Positions 7,288 through 15,701 of a stretch of 64,000 nucleotides of DNA are shown piece by piece. How positions within the stretch are numbered: position 1 is the stretch's first letter; every line of letters begins with the position of its first letter. A model generated the notes under the pieces. It was not told the origin of the DNA. It was given only the letters and a program-made list of their open reading frames with translations, and did no database searches. A program made the translations under genes and the position numbers. This DNA comes from VBDM01 sp035499735 (GTDB lineage Bacteria > Pseudomonadota > Gammaproteobacteria > Burkholderiales > SG8-39). The stretch spans positions 1 through 64,000 of the forward strand of contig DATJYC010000082.1 in the NCBI GenBank assembly GCA_035499735.1. The letters run 5' to 3'.

Positions 7288-8579
7288 GCGGCGCGTTCTG
7301 GCTGATGATCGCGGCGTTCGTGGCGATCGCGCTGCTGCGCGCTCCCATCGGCCTCGCGATGATCGCCGGCTGCATCGCCTACCTCGGCGCGACCGGGCGC
7401 GACATGGGGCTCGTCGCCGAGCAGATCCTGAACAGCCTCTTCGGCAGCTTCGTGCTGATCGCCGTGCCGATGTTCATCTTCGCCGCGAACGTGATGAACG
7501 TCGGATCGCTCTCGGAGCGCATCTACGGGCTCGCGCACGCGCTCATGGGCAGGTTCCGCGGCGGGCTCGCGCACGTCAACGTCCTCGCGAGCGTGATCTT
7601 CTCGGGAATGAGCGGCAGCGCCATCGCCGACGCGGTCGGGCCCGGCATGGTCGAGATCGAGATGATGTGCAAGGACGGCCAGTACTCGCGGCCCTTCGCG
7701 GTCGCGGTAAGCGCCGCCTCCGCGACCATCGGGCCCATCATCCCGCCGTCGATCCCGATGGTCCTGTACGCGCTGGTGTCGGGCGCGTCGGTCGGCGCGC
7801 TCTTCATCGGCGGGATCATTCCCGGACTGCTCATGGCCGCGTCGATGATGCTGGTGATCGTGTGGATCGCGAGGAAGCGCGGCTTCCCGATGGAGGCGCC
7901 GGTGCCCTGGCGCGAGATTCCGCGCGTGTTCATCCGGACCCTCCTGCCCTTGCTCATGCCGGTGGTGCTGCTCGGCGGCATCTACTCGGGCGCCTTCACG
8001 CCGACCGAGGCGGCGGCGGTGGCGGCGCTCTACGCGCTGGCGCTCGCGCTCCTGGTCTACCGCGTGCTCGACTGGAAGGGGCTGGTCGCCGTCCTCTCCG
8101 ACAGCGCGCGCTCCACTGCGGTGGTGAGCGTCATCATCTGCGGAGCGTTCCTCCTCAATTACGTGCTCGCGACCGAGCAGGTCCCCGAGCGCGTCGCCGC
8201 ATGGTTCGCCTCGCTCGACATAGGGCCGCTCGGCTTCATCCTCGTCGCGAACCTCGTCTTCCTCGTGCTCGGGTGCCTGCTCGACACCACGACGCTGCTC
8301 CTCGTGCTCGTGCCGCTGCTGCTGCCCGCGGCCAGGGCGCTGGGGGTGGACCTCGTGCACTTCGGGGTGGTGATCGTGGTGAACATGATGATTGGCCTGC
8401 TCACCCCGCCCTACGGCGTGCTGCTGTTCGTCCTCGCGGGCCTCTCGGGTGCGCCGGTGAAGGATATAGTGCGAGAGCTCCTGCCGTTCATCGCGGCGCT
8501 GGTCGCGGTGCTCTTCCTCCTGATATTCGTGCCCTCGCTCGTGCTCGCCCTGCCGCGGCTCGCTGGGTACGCGGGTTGA
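7284..8579 (+). CDS. TRAP transporter large membrane subunit, DctM family
   Basis: The GTG at 7284 overlaps the dctQ stop (GTGA) and gives a 431-residue protein with about 12 membrane segments. Diagnostic DctM blocks are VPMFIFAANVMN, FSGMSGSAIADAVGPG, SAASATIGPIIPPSIPMVLY, GAFTPTEAAAVAALYAL and LLTPPYGVLLFV, in the expected order and spacing. It is the ion-coupled elevator-type channel of the TRAP system. Together with the two preceding genes this forms the only complete transporter in the window that has its own receptor. The frame is open upstream, but that part is the shadow of dctQ. Confidence 0.95.
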   Translation: MSGAFWLMIAAFVAIALLRAPIGLAMIAGCIAYLGATGRDMGLVAEQILNSLFGSFVLIAVPMFIFAANVMNVGSLSERIYGLAHALMGRFRGGLAHVNVLASVIFSGMSGSAIADAVGPGMVEIEMMCKDGQYSRPFAVAVSAASATIGPIIPPSIPMVLYALVSGASVGALFIGGIIPGLLMAASMMLVIVWIARKRGFPMEAPVPWREIPRVFIRTLLPLLMPVVLLGGIYSGAFTPTEAAAVAALYALALALLVYRVLDWKGLVAVLSDSARSTAVVSVIICGAFLLNYVLATEQVPERVAAWFASLDIGPLGFILVANLVFLVLGCLLDTTTLLLVLVPLLLPAARALGVDLVHFGVVIVVNMMIGLLTPPYGVLLFVLAGLSGAPVKDIVRELLPFIAALVAVLFLLIFVPSLVLALPRLAGYAG

Positions 8580-9851
8580 ATGAAGCTCGTCGTCGCCCTG
8601 TGCCTCGCGCTGGCTCTGGCGCAGGCGGCGAACGCCGATCCCGGCGCCGAAAGCCTGAGCGCTCCCGAGCGGCGCCGCGACCAGTTTCCGAAAGGATTCG
8701 GGTACGCGATCTTCCCCTACCCCTACAGCCTTCCGGGGATCGGCTCGGGGCTGAGCCTGGTCGCCGGCGCTCTCAACGTCGGCGACTCCTATACGGACGT
8801 CTACGGGATCGCCTTCGGCGGCGACGTGAAGGGCGGGGCCGTGGGGCTCGGCGATCTGCACCTGATTCCGCGCACGCTCATCCTCGACGTCGGGTACAGC
8901 TCGCTCAGCCGCGCGGCGTTCCAGAGCTACAGCCAGCGCGGCATGAACACGGGAAAGGACGACTTCAGCATCGCCGAGGTCGCCGATACGGACTATTTCG
9001 GCGGGCGCCTCACTGCGACGTTCTTCGAGCGGCGCTTCGAGCTCTACAGCGCCTGGTTCGCGAGCGCCTCGAAGCTGAAGAGCATCCGCGACCACGACGG
9101 CAACCTCATCATCGAGGCGCAGGACCCGCCCCGCGACCGCGGCCGCACCACGATCTTCGGGACGCGCTTCGATCTCACCGACGACTACGCCGATCCCCGC
9201 AGGGGGCTGCGCGCCGACGTCTCGCGCACCCAGTCGCCGCCCAAGGGCTCGGGGCCCGACTTCTTCGTCATGGACTACAGCTTCACCGGCTACGTTCCGG
9301 TCGCGCGCAGGAACACCGTCGCGATCAACCTGCTGCGCTCGGACGCGTTCGTGACGCGCCAGGGTGAAACCGACCCGGCCGTCCTGCAGGCGCAGCTGGG
9401 GCTGGACTGCGCGAGCATCCCGGACCCCGCCCAGCGGCAGACCTGCAGCGAGGTGATCGCCACCACGGCCGCGGCGAACCAGTTCGGCACCGCCACGCAG
9501 CTCGGCGGCTTCAACCGCCTGCGCTCCTACCCCCAGGGCCGGTTCAAGGGCGCGCATACCCTGTTCCTCGGCGCCGAGTACCGCTGGAACCTGACCGACG
9601 AGGCGACGCCTTTCGACATCTTCGTCATGAAGGACGTGCGCACCGCGATCCAGCTCGCCTTCTTCTACGAGACCGGCGTCACTTCCGACTCCCGCGACGA
9701 CCTCTACCGCCGCAGCGAGTGGCGCGACTCCTACGGAGCCGGGTTCCGCATCGTGACCGGCTCGGGGGTGGTGTTCCGCGCCGACGTGGCGCACGGCAAG
9801 GAGGGTTTCAACGCCGCGATCTTCATCGGCTATCCGTGGGAGCTGCAGTGA
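8580..9851 (+). CDS. Omp85-superfamily outer-membrane barrel without POTRA domains (surface antigen type)
   Basis: The ATG directly abuts the dctM stop. The 423-residue product has a signal peptide (cut near ANA-DP). Then about 400 residues of beta-strand pattern follow: FGYAIFPYPYSLPGIGSGLS, LILDVGYSSLSRAAF, GTRFDLTDDYADPRRGLRAD. The segment FNRLRSYPQGRFKGAHTLFLGAEYR resembles the (V)RGY/F loop-6 region of BamA/TamA-type bacterial surface antigens. No POTRA repeats are present, so it is a barrel-only member. A short disulfide-capable insert (Cys at DCAS and QTCSEV) lies in one loop. Its position as fourth gene of the TRAP operon suggests a possible outer-membrane partner for uptake, which is inference. 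It could also be an unrelated lipid or protein assembly barrel. Confidence 0.8.
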   Translation: MKLVVALCLALALAQAANADPGAESLSAPERRRDQFPKGFGYAIFPYPYSLPGIGSGLSLVAGALNVGDSYTDVYGIAFGGDVKGGAVGLGDLHLIPRTLILDVGYSSLSRAAFQSYSQRGMNTGKDDFSIAEVADTDYFGGRLTATFFERRFELYSAWFASASKLKSIRDHDGNLIIEAQDPPRDRGRTTIFGTRFDLTDDYADPRRGLRADVSRTQSPPKGSGPDFFVMDYSFTGYVPVARRNTVAINLLRSDAFVTRQGETDPAVLQAQLGLDCASIPDPAQRQTCSEVIATTAAANQFGTATQLGGFNRLRSYPQGRFKGAHTLFLGAEYRWNLTDEATPFDIFVMKDVRTAIQLAFFYETGVTSDSRDDLYRRSEWRDSYGAGFRIVTGSGVVFRADVAHGKEGFNAAIFIGYPWELQ

Positions 9852-9852
9852 C

Positions 9853-10653
9853 TCAGTCGCAGCGGACGGACATCCCGCCGTCGACGACGATCTCGGCACC
9901 GGTGACGAAGCGCGCCTCGTCGGAGGCGAGGAAGAGCACGGCATTCGCCGTGTCGCGCCCGTCGCCTTCGACGGGAAGCGGGATGCGCTTCTGGCGCTGC
10001 TTGAGCAATTCCGTCACGTCGCCGCCCGCGCGCTGGCGCGCGAGGCGCGCCTCGACCATGGGCGTATGCAGCTGGCCGGGGACGACGGTGTTCACGCGTA
10101 TCCCCCTGGGCGCGTACTGCACCGCGACCACGCGCGAGAGCTGGATCACGCCCGCCTTGGTCGCGGCGTAGCCGACCTGGGGGCTGCCGGTGAAGCGGAT
10201 GCCGGACGTCGAGGCGATGTTGACGATCGCCCCGCCGCCTAGCTTCTCCATCACGGGGATGACGTGCTTGCAGCCGAGGAACACGCTCGTGAGGTTGAAG
10301 CCGACCTGAGCGTTCCACGTCTCCTCCGACATCTCCGCCGGGCCGCCCGGGGCGGAGCCGCCGACGTTGTTCACCAGGATGTCGACGCGGCCGTAGGCTC
10401 TCACGCACGCCTCCACCATCGCGGCAACCTCGCTTCCACTGGTGACGTCGCACAGATGAGTCCTGATCTCGCCGCCCGCCTTCTTCACGCCGTCCACGGT
10501 CTCGCGCAGCCGCTCGGCGTCGCGGTCGACGGCGAAGATCTTCGCGCCCTCCTCGGCGAAGCGGACCGCAGTCGCGCGCCCGTTGCCCCAGCCGGGTCCG
10601 ACCGAGCCCGCGCCGGTGACGATCGCGACCTTGCCCTCGAGGCGCCGCGTCAT
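9853..10653 (-). CDS. SDR-family NAD(P)-dependent oxidoreductase
   Basis: This 266-residue classical short-chain dehydrogenase has a cofactor loop TGAGSVGPGWGNGRA that is a few residues longer than the usual TGxxxGxG. Other features are AVDRD (acidic, favouring NAD), DVT, NNVGG in place of NNAG, catalytic Ser in NIASTSG, YAATK (Tyr-x3-Lys), and a C-terminal VTGAEIVVDGG. It oxidises or reduces an alcohol/carbonyl substrate in the cytoplasm. Its start overlaps by four bases (ATGA) the stop of the amidohydrolase gene, and a Bug receptor lies upstream of that. A three-gene catabolic operon is likely. The substrate is not determined; a cyclic or aromatic acid derivative would fit the neighbour's PDC-hydrolase resemblance. 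Confidence 0.92.
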   Translation of the reverse strand: MTRRLEGKVAIVTGAGSVGPGWGNGRATAVRFAEEGAKIFAVDRDAERLRETVDGVKKAGGEIRTHLCDVTSGSEVAAMVEACVRAYGRVDILVNNVGGSAPGGPAEMSEETWNAQVGFNLTSVFLGCKHVIPVMEKLGGGAIVNIASTSGIRFTGSPQVGYAATKAGVIQLSRVVAVQYAPRGIRVNTVVPGQLHTPMVEARLARQRAGGDVTELLKQRQKRIPLPVEGDGRDTANAVLFLASDEARFVTGAEIVVDGGMSVRCD

Positions 10654-11519
10654 CGCTTGAAGCGGTAGAAGCCCCGCGGGTTGTCGACGAGCAGCGCCTG
10701 GCGCTCCTTCTCCGAGGGCGCGATCTCCGAGAGCAGGTCGACCAGCACGCCGTCGTCGGGGATCGCGGCGAGGTTGGGATGCGGCCAGTCGCTGCCCCAG
10801 AAGCAGCGGTCGCCGAACTCGGCGACGAGCGTCCGCGCGAACGGGCGCGCGTCGGGCCAGGGCGGGTCCTTGCGCGAGATGCGCTCGGAGCCGCTCACCT
10901 TCACCCGGAAGCGCGCATCGCGCATGAGCTCGAGCAGCTTCCTGAACGCGGGCTGGTCGATGCCGAGCGACGCGTCGACGCGCCCCATGTGGTCGATGAC
11001 CACCGGCACCGCGGAACGCCTGAGATGCGGCGCGAGCTCATCGATGAGCGCGGCTTCGAAATGCACCTGGAGATGCCATCCGAGCTTCGCGAGCCGCGGC
11101 GTGAGCGCGATCGCGTCCTCGACCTTCGGGCCCCTGCCGAGATGGCTCATGAAATTGAAGCGCACGCCGCAGAACCCCTGGCCGTCGAGGCGCTCGAGCT
11201 CGGCGTCGCCGACCGAGGGCGGAACGAGGGCGACGCCGCAGTAGTCGCCGTGCTTCGCGGCGATCGCGTCGGCGACCACGCGGTTGTCGTAGCCGTGGCA
11301 GGTGGACTGCACGATCACGCAATGCCCGACGCCGAGCATGGCGTGCAGCGCGAACAGCTTCTCCTTGGGCGCGTCGGCGGGGATGAACGGCGCGCCCTCG
11401 GCGTAGGGGAACACCTTCGCCGGACCGAATACGTGCACGTGCGCGTCGCACGCGCCGGCCGGAAGCTTCAGCCTGGGCTTGCTCGGCGAAGCAAGGTACG
11501 ACGGCCCGGGGTCCCCCAT
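10650..11519 (-). CDS. Amidohydrolase_2 family hydrolase resembling 2-pyrone-4,6-dicarboxylate lactonase (LigI type)
   Basis: This 289-residue TIM-barrel metal-independent or mononuclear amidohydrolase has the first-strand motif GACDAHVHVFGP followed by FPYAEGAPF. That is the hallmark of the LigI/PDC-hydrolase branch of the amidohydrolase superfamily. Further landmarks are QSTCHGYDNR, GVRFNF, LQVHFEA, VVIDHMGR and FWGSDWPHPN with the catalytic Asp. PDC lactonase opens the pyrone ring of PDC to oxalomesaconate in protocatechuate 4,5-cleavage. No other lig genes lie in the window, so a related lactone or amide is equally possible. It sits in an operon with the SDR (4-base overlap) and a Bug receptor (1-base gap), which could import the precursor. 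Confidence 0.85.
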   Translation of the reverse strand: MGDPGPSYLASPSKPRLKLPAGACDAHVHVFGPAKVFPYAEGAPFIPADAPKEKLFALHAMLGVGHCVIVQSTCHGYDNRVVADAIAAKHGDYCGVALVPPSVGDAELERLDGQGFCGVRFNFMSHLGRGPKVEDAIALTPRLAKLGWHLQVHFEAALIDELAPHLRRSAVPVVIDHMGRVDASLGIDQPAFRKLLELMRDARFRVKVSGSERISRKDPPWPDARPFARTLVAEFGDRCFWGSDWPHPNLAAIPDDGVLVDLLSEIAPSEKERQALLVDNPRGFYRFKR

Positions 11520-11520
11520 C

Positions 11521-12486
11521 TCACTGGTCTTCCTTGAAGCCGATCGCCTTGATGATCGTTCCCCAGCGCTGCTGCTCCTCGCCGAGGAAGGTCGAATACT
11601 CCTCGGGGGTCATCGGGGCGGGAATACCGCTCACCTTGGCGAACTGCTCGATCAGCGCGGGCGACCTGAGCGCCGCCATCGAGGCCTCGTGGATGCGCTT
11701 CAGCACCGCGGGCGGCGTGCCCGCGGCCGCGACCAGGCCGTACCAGTTGTCCGAGATCACCCGCGGATAGCCCGCCTCCGCGGTGGTAGGAACGTCGGGG
11801 AGCGAGGGCGCGCGCTTCGCGCTCGTCAGGGCGAGCGCCCTGAACTTGCCCGACTTGATGTGAGGCAGCACCACCGGCACGTCGAAGATGCCCATCTGCA
11901 CCTGGCCGCCGAGCAGGTCGCTCACCGCGGGCGCGGCGCCCTTGTAGGGAACGTGGAGCACGTCGATCTTCGCCTCGACCTTGAGCAGCTCGCAGGCGAG
12001 GTGGGTGATGCCGCCTGCGCCCGCGGAGCCGAAGGCGATCTTGCCGGGGTGCGCCTTGGCGTAGGCGATCAGCTCGGCGAGCGTATTCACCGGCAGCGAG
12101 GGATTCACTACGACAACCTCGGGGACTTTCACCACGGTCGTGATGAGCGCGAGGTCCTTGTTCGGATTGAAGGGCATCTTGGCGAGCGCATAAGGCGCCA
12201 TCGCCACCGAGCCCTGGTTGTTGAAGCCGAGGGTGTAGCCGTCGGGCGCGGACTTGGCGACGGCGTCGATGCCCAGCACCCCGCCGACGCCGCTCTTGTT
12301 CTCGACGACGACCGGCTGGCCGAGTCCCGCGGAGAGCGCCTGCGCGAACGTACGGCCGAAGATGTCGGCGGGCCCGCCCGCCGGAAAGCCGACGACCAGG
12401 TGCACCGGCCTGGCGGGATACTGGGCGGACGCGCCGCCGGGGGAGAGGGCCGCGGCGCAGGCCAGTGCGGCGAGCAGATTCCTCAT
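11521..12486 (-). CDS. Bug/TctC-family periplasmic solute receptor
   Basis: This 321-residue protein has a signal peptide ending in GASAQ and Bug blocks VGFPAGGPADIFGRT, NKSGVGGVLGIDAVAKSAPDGYT, VNPSLPVNT, FGSAGAGGITH, LHVPYKGAAP and LPDVPTTAEAG. The usual PFPPGG is replaced by GFPAGG, within family variation. GAGGAGGATGTTAA precedes the ATG. It is the first gene of a reverse-strand operon followed by the pyrone-dicarboxylate-hydrolase-like enzyme and an SDR. Its ligand is therefore likely to be a carboxylated ring compound or lactone processed by those enzymes (inference). The 63-base gap to the divergent thioesterase gene must hold the promoter. Confidence 0.95.
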   Translation of the reverse strand: MRNLLAALACAAALSPGGASAQYPARPVHLVVGFPAGGPADIFGRTFAQALSAGLGQPVVVENKSGVGGVLGIDAVAKSAPDGYTLGFNNQGSVAMAPYALAKMPFNPNKDLALITTVVKVPEVVVVNPSLPVNTLAELIAYAKAHPGKIAFGSAGAGGITHLACELLKVEAKIDVLHVPYKGAAPAVSDLLGGQVQMGIFDVPVVLPHIKSGKFRALALTSAKRAPSLPDVPTTAEAGYPRVISDNWYGLVAAAGTPPAVLKRIHEASMAALRSPALIEQFAKVSGIPAPMTPEEYSTFLGEEQQRWGTIIKAIGFKEDQ

Positions 12487-12549
12487 TTAACATCCTCCTC
12501 GCTGGGTTCGTTTGTCGCGCAAGGATACATGGAATCCGGAGGCCGAAGC

Positions 12550-12951
12550 ATGAAAGACCCCGACGCCGTCAATCGAATGTGGAAGGGCCGGCTGGTCGAA
12601 TACATCGGCATGCGCTTCGTCGAGACCGGGCCCGACCGCGTAGTCGCCGAGCTCGAGATCAAGGATCATCTGCGCACGCTGCAGGGCACGGTCCACGGCG
12701 GCACGCTGATGGCGCTCGCCGACGCGGCCGGCGGGACGGCGACGCTTATCAACCTGCCCGAGGGGGTGGGAACGGCCACCATCGAGTCGAAGACCAACTT
12801 CTTCGCCGCGGGAAGAAGCGGCACCCTGCGCGCCGAGACGACGCCGCTGCACAAGGGCAGGAGCACCATGGTGTGGCAGACGCGCGTGACCGACGAGTCG
12901 GGGAAGCTGCTGTCGCTTACCATCCAGACCCAGGCGGTGCTGAAGAAGTGA
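12550..12951 (+). CDS. PaaI/YbgC-type hotdog-fold thioesterase
   Basis: The ATG at 12550 is preceded by GGAGG at 12537-12541; an in-frame ATG at 12529 lies upstream of that site and is less likely. The 133-residue protein is a single hotdog domain with the PaaI signature HGGTLMALADAAGG (about residues 50-63), in which the Asp is the catalytic candidate. IESKTNFFAAG and TTPLHKGRSTMVWQTRVTD follow. Such enzymes hydrolyse aryl- or acyl-CoA thioesters in the cytoplasm, often releasing dead-end intermediates of aromatic degradation. It is followed after 13 bases by a cupin gene and is divergent from the Bug/hydrolase/SDR operon. Confidence 0.9.
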   Translation: MKDPDAVNRMWKGRLVEYIGMRFVETGPDRVVAELEIKDHLRTLQGTVHGGTLMALADAAGGTATLINLPEGVGTATIESKTNFFAAGRSGTLRAETTPLHKGRSTMVWQTRVTDESGKLLSLTIQTQAVLKK

Positions 12952-12964
12952 GACCGGAGGAACG

Positions 12965-13360
12965 ATGAGCACGACCAGGAACCAGGGCGCGACCAAGGCG
13001 GGAGAAGGACGCTTCGTCTTCGACCTCGGCAAGCTCGATCGCATCAAGGTGGGCGGGGCCTACTCGCCCGCCGAAGGCCCGGTCGTCGAGGGCGAGCGCA
13101 TGCAGGTCGGCCTCATCACCATCCCGCGGGGGACGGCGTCGCAGCCGCACTCGCACCCGAACGAGCAGTGGACCTACGTGCTGAAGGGCAAGGCGCGCGT
13201 CCACGTCGCCGGACAGGCCGAGACGCTCGCCACGCCGGGCACGCTGATCTACTCGCCGGCGAACGTCGTGCACTCGGTCGAGGTGCTGCCCGAGGAAGAC
13301 CTCGTGCTCTTCACCGTGAAGGATCTGTCGCACGGCATCGTCGGCACGCCGGCGCGCTAG
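12965..13360 (+). CDS. Cupin-domain protein
   Basis: This 131-residue single-domain cupin has motif 1 as PHSHPNEQWTYVLKGKARV (His-x-His, Glu, one replaced by Gln-Trp) and motif 2 near YSPANVVHSVEVL. The metal site looks intact except that the usual Glu is at NEQW. It starts with ATG after GGAGGAACG. Small cupins of this kind serve as dioxygenases, isomerases or sensors; the specific reaction cannot be assigned. It lies directly after the thioesterase, and its stop overlaps by four bases the stop side of the convergent membrane-protein gene. Confidence 0.85.
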   Translation: MSTTRNQGATKAGEGRFVFDLGKLDRIKVGGAYSPAEGPVVEGERMQVGLITIPRGTASQPHSHPNEQWTYVLKGKARVHVAGQAETLATPGTLIYSPANVVHSVEVLPEEDLVLFTVKDLSHGIVGTPAR

Positions 13361-14778
13361 TCCGGGCGTCGCCCGGCGCTCCACACCGAGATGGCAAAGC
13401 GCCGGTCCCTGGGCTGATCGCCGAGGGTCTGCATCGCGATCTCGCGCTTCTGCCCGTCCCAGAGGAAGAACCTTCCGTCCACCGGGTGCGAGGCCCACTC
13501 GGGGTGCTGTCGCATGAACGCCGGGATCGCCTTATCCGCGATCTTGCGGCTCCGTATCTCATACCCCAGCCGAACGAGGCGCAGGAACGCCGCGCCGTCA
13601 TAGGCCCGCAAGGCGTAGCCGTCATAGAGGGCCCAGCCGGTCCCGGCGAGCACCTTGCCCGCCGGGTTGTAGACATACCCCGGACCGAAGGCGAACCTGC
13701 GCTCGTGCCAGCTCCGGTAGGCGTCGCGCGCGGCAAGGAAGGCCTCCGGCGCGGCGTTGCCCATCCGCTGGCGCTGAGCCACCTCTTCCGCCAAGAGGTT
13801 CTGGGTCGCGTTTACCTTCAGCGCCGGCGTCGCGAACCGGTCGAAGAGCCGTTCCCACCACCGGGCCTCTCCGGGGAAGAGCAGGGGGAGCGGGCCTCCC
13901 GTCGCGCGCGCCTGGTCCCACATGAACGCGCTCAACCGGTATTCGTGGACGTAGACGCTGCCGGTGTTCCAGGCGCTCTCGGGCACGAGGTCCAGCGCCG
14001 CGGCGATCTCGCTCGAGCAGCCCGCAAAATCGAGCTTCGGCTCCGCGATGATGTCCGAGAGCATCGCGAGATCGCCCTGCAGGTTGGCGACGGCGACCAT
14101 TTTCGAGACCAGAGACTCGCTCGCCGCAAGCTGCTTCTCCCAGGTCCGAATGTCGTCACGGAGACTCGCGAGGACCGCCTTCTGCCGCGATCTTCCTCCC
14201 GTCCTGATTTGCATGGCGACATCCGCGAAATACAGCCGGCGCACGGCGGTCGGGACGTAAGCAGGCAGGAGATAGAAGCTGGGTGTCGCCGTCTCGCGGT
14301 AGCCCTTGAATGCATGCAGCCGGGAATACCGATGCATCAGCTCCCGGTTGTCCCTGAGAAGCCGCCCGACTTCCGCGCTGCGAGCCCCCGCTTCCGGCAG
14401 GCAGGATTTGGTCAGAGGCTGGCAGAAGTCGATCCTCCCCTGGAAAGGGAGCTTCTCTCCCCAGCTGCTGAAGTCGGAGAATCGGTGCTGCGGGTCCTTG
14501 AGGGCCAGCGCCACCTCGCTCTCGTATGCGGCGAGCTTCCGCTCGCCCGTCGCGACCGGCGATGCGCCCTTTGGCCCGTCGAATCCCAGCAAGGCCAGGT
14601 ACAGATTCTCTTCCGGCTTGTAAGGGTTGGGCGCGGGAACCCGCAGCGCTTTCGCCTGCGGCGAGAGCTCCTCGTCGAGCGAATTGATCACGACGAACAA
14701 CGCGATCAGCCCGACGAAGATTCCGAGTATCCCCTTCGCGATCCTCGGCATCAGCTTCCATCGCGTCGGCGTTTCCAT
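13357..14778 (-). CDS. Hypothetical membrane-anchored protein, 473 aa
   Basis: The start chosen is the ATG at 14778, after an AAAGAG and below a TATTGT -10-like element at 14809-14814. One membrane helix lies at about 11-33 (IAKGILGIFVGLIALFVVI). The remaining 440 residues are a mostly helical, probably periplasmic domain with several Trp/Tyr-rich segments (LYLALLGFD, PSFYLLPAYVPTAVRRLYF, FAFGPGYVYNPAGK, RFAISVW). Cysteines occur at DFCQPLTKSC and AGCSS and could form disulfides. I do not recognise the family; it looks like a conserved hypothetical of betaproteobacteria. A longer open frame upstream is the shadow of the divergent cupin gene. No neighbour explains its role. Confidence 0.72.
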   Translation of the reverse strand: METPTRWKLMPRIAKGILGIFVGLIALFVVINSLDEELSPQAKALRVPAPNPYKPEENLYLALLGFDGPKGASPVATGERKLAAYESEVALALKDPQHRFSDFSSWGEKLPFQGRIDFCQPLTKSCLPEAGARSAEVGRLLRDNRELMHRYSRLHAFKGYRETATPSFYLLPAYVPTAVRRLYFADVAMQIRTGGRSRQKAVLASLRDDIRTWEKQLAASESLVSKMVAVANLQGDLAMLSDIIAEPKLDFAGCSSEIAAALDLVPESAWNTGSVYVHEYRLSAFMWDQARATGGPLPLLFPGEARWWERLFDRFATPALKVNATQNLLAEEVAQRQRMGNAAPEAFLAARDAYRSWHERRFAFGPGYVYNPAGKVLAGTGWALYDGYALRAYDGAAFLRLVRLGYEIRSRKIADKAIPAFMRQHPEWASHPVDGRFFLWDGQKREIAMQTLGDQPRDRRFAISVWSAGRRPD

Positions 14779-14820
14779 GCCGCTCTTTCGCTCCGCGCCC
14801 CTCGGCATACAATACCCGCC

Positions 14821-15291
14821 ATGCCGACCGAATCCAAATGGAAGCACGCGGGTGTGCGCGTCGTCCACGCGAACGAGCTCGACATCAACACGCCGCAGAC
14901 GCCCGGAATGAACCGCGCCGCGGCGATCACCCACGCGCGCGCCGGCGCCGAGAAGCTCTGGGCCGGCACCGTCGTCATTCATCCGAAGGCGAAGACCGGC
15001 GCCCACCACCACGGGCCGGTCGAGAGCGTGATCTACGTCGTGAGCGGCCGCGCCCGCATGCGCTGGGGCGACAGACTCGAGTTCGTCGCCGAGGCCGGGC
15101 CGGGGGACTTCATCTACGTCCCGCCCTACGTCCCGCACCAGGAGATCAACGCAAGCGACACCGAGCCGCTGTCGTGCGTGCTCTGCCGCAGCGGACAGGA
15201 GCCGGTGGTCGTGAACCTCGACATTCCCGCGGTCGAGAAACCGGAGGAAGTCCGCTGGGTGGACGACATCCATCCGGCAGGGAAGAAGTGA
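14821..15291 (+). CDS. Cupin-domain protein
   Basis: This 156-residue cupin has motif 1 at THARAGAEKLWAGTVVIHPKAKTGAHHHGPVESVIYVVSG (His-His-His, Glu) and motif 2 at GDFIYVPPYVPHQEIN, a complete metal-binding set. The long open frame upstream is the shadow of the reverse-strand membrane protein. There is no Shine-Dalgarno; TACAAT at 14808-14813 ends 7 bases before the ATG, again the near-leaderless pattern. The function cannot be assigned beyond a metal-binding cupin. A gene for a DUF202 membrane protein follows after 13 bases. Confidence 0.85.
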   Translation: MPTESKWKHAGVRVVHANELDINTPQTPGMNRAAAITHARAGAEKLWAGTVVIHPKAKTGAHHHGPVESVIYVVSGRARMRWGDRLEFVAEAGPGDFIYVPPYVPHQEINASDTEPLSCVLCRSGQEPVVVNLDIPAVEKPEEVRWVDDIHPAGKK

Positions 15292-15304
15292 CGCTGGAGG
15301 GCTC

Positions 15305-15679
15305 GTGTCCGAGTTGAAGGACCCGCGTGTCCTGTTCGCCGCGGAACGGACATTGCTCGCCTGGAACCGCACGAGCCTCTCGCTCATCGCCTTCGGCTTC
15401 GTTGTCGAGCGCGCGGGAGCGCTGATTCAGGCCATTTCGCCCGGAGCCGTCCGGCCAGGTCAGCTGATCCTGACGTTCTGGCTGGGTCTGGCCTTCATTG
15501 CCCTGGGGGCGCTCGCCTCGGGGTACTCGGCACGCCAGTACGCGGTCGTGCTGCGCACGCTGACCCCCGCGGAATTTCCTCCGGGCTACGCTGCCAGGTG
15601 GGGCTTGATCGTCAACGCCGTCGTGGCGCTGCTGGGTGCGCTTCTGGCGGTCTCCCTCTGGTATTGGCGTTCACCCTGA
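15305..15679 (+). CDS. DUF202/YidH-family small membrane protein
   Basis: The start is GTG after GGAGG. The 124-residue product has three membrane helices (about 28-48, 56-76 and 99-119). It has the DUF202 opening block: DPRVLFAAERTLLAWNRTSLSLIAFGF, with the conserved Arg-Thr-(L)-A-W-x-R-T. E. coli YidG/YidH belong to this family; their role is unknown. It probably shares a transcript with the cupin gene before it. It converges on the CadC-like regulator gene, with 22 bases between the stops. Confidence 0.92.
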   Translation: MSELKDPRVLFAAERTLLAWNRTSLSLIAFGFVVERAGALIQAISPGAVRPGQLILTFWLGLAFIALGALASGYSARQYAVVLRTLTPAEFPPGYAARWGLIVNAVVALLGALLAVSLWYWRSP

Positions 15680-15701
15680 AGGCCGCCAGGGGAGTTCCTC
15701 C

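Noticed and set aside
7212..9944. 910-codon open frame on the reverse strand
   Set aside because: It lies opposite dctM and the Omp85-type barrel gene; its composition (Arg, His, Asp, Glu-rich, no domain) is the antisense shadow of GC-rich coding DNA.
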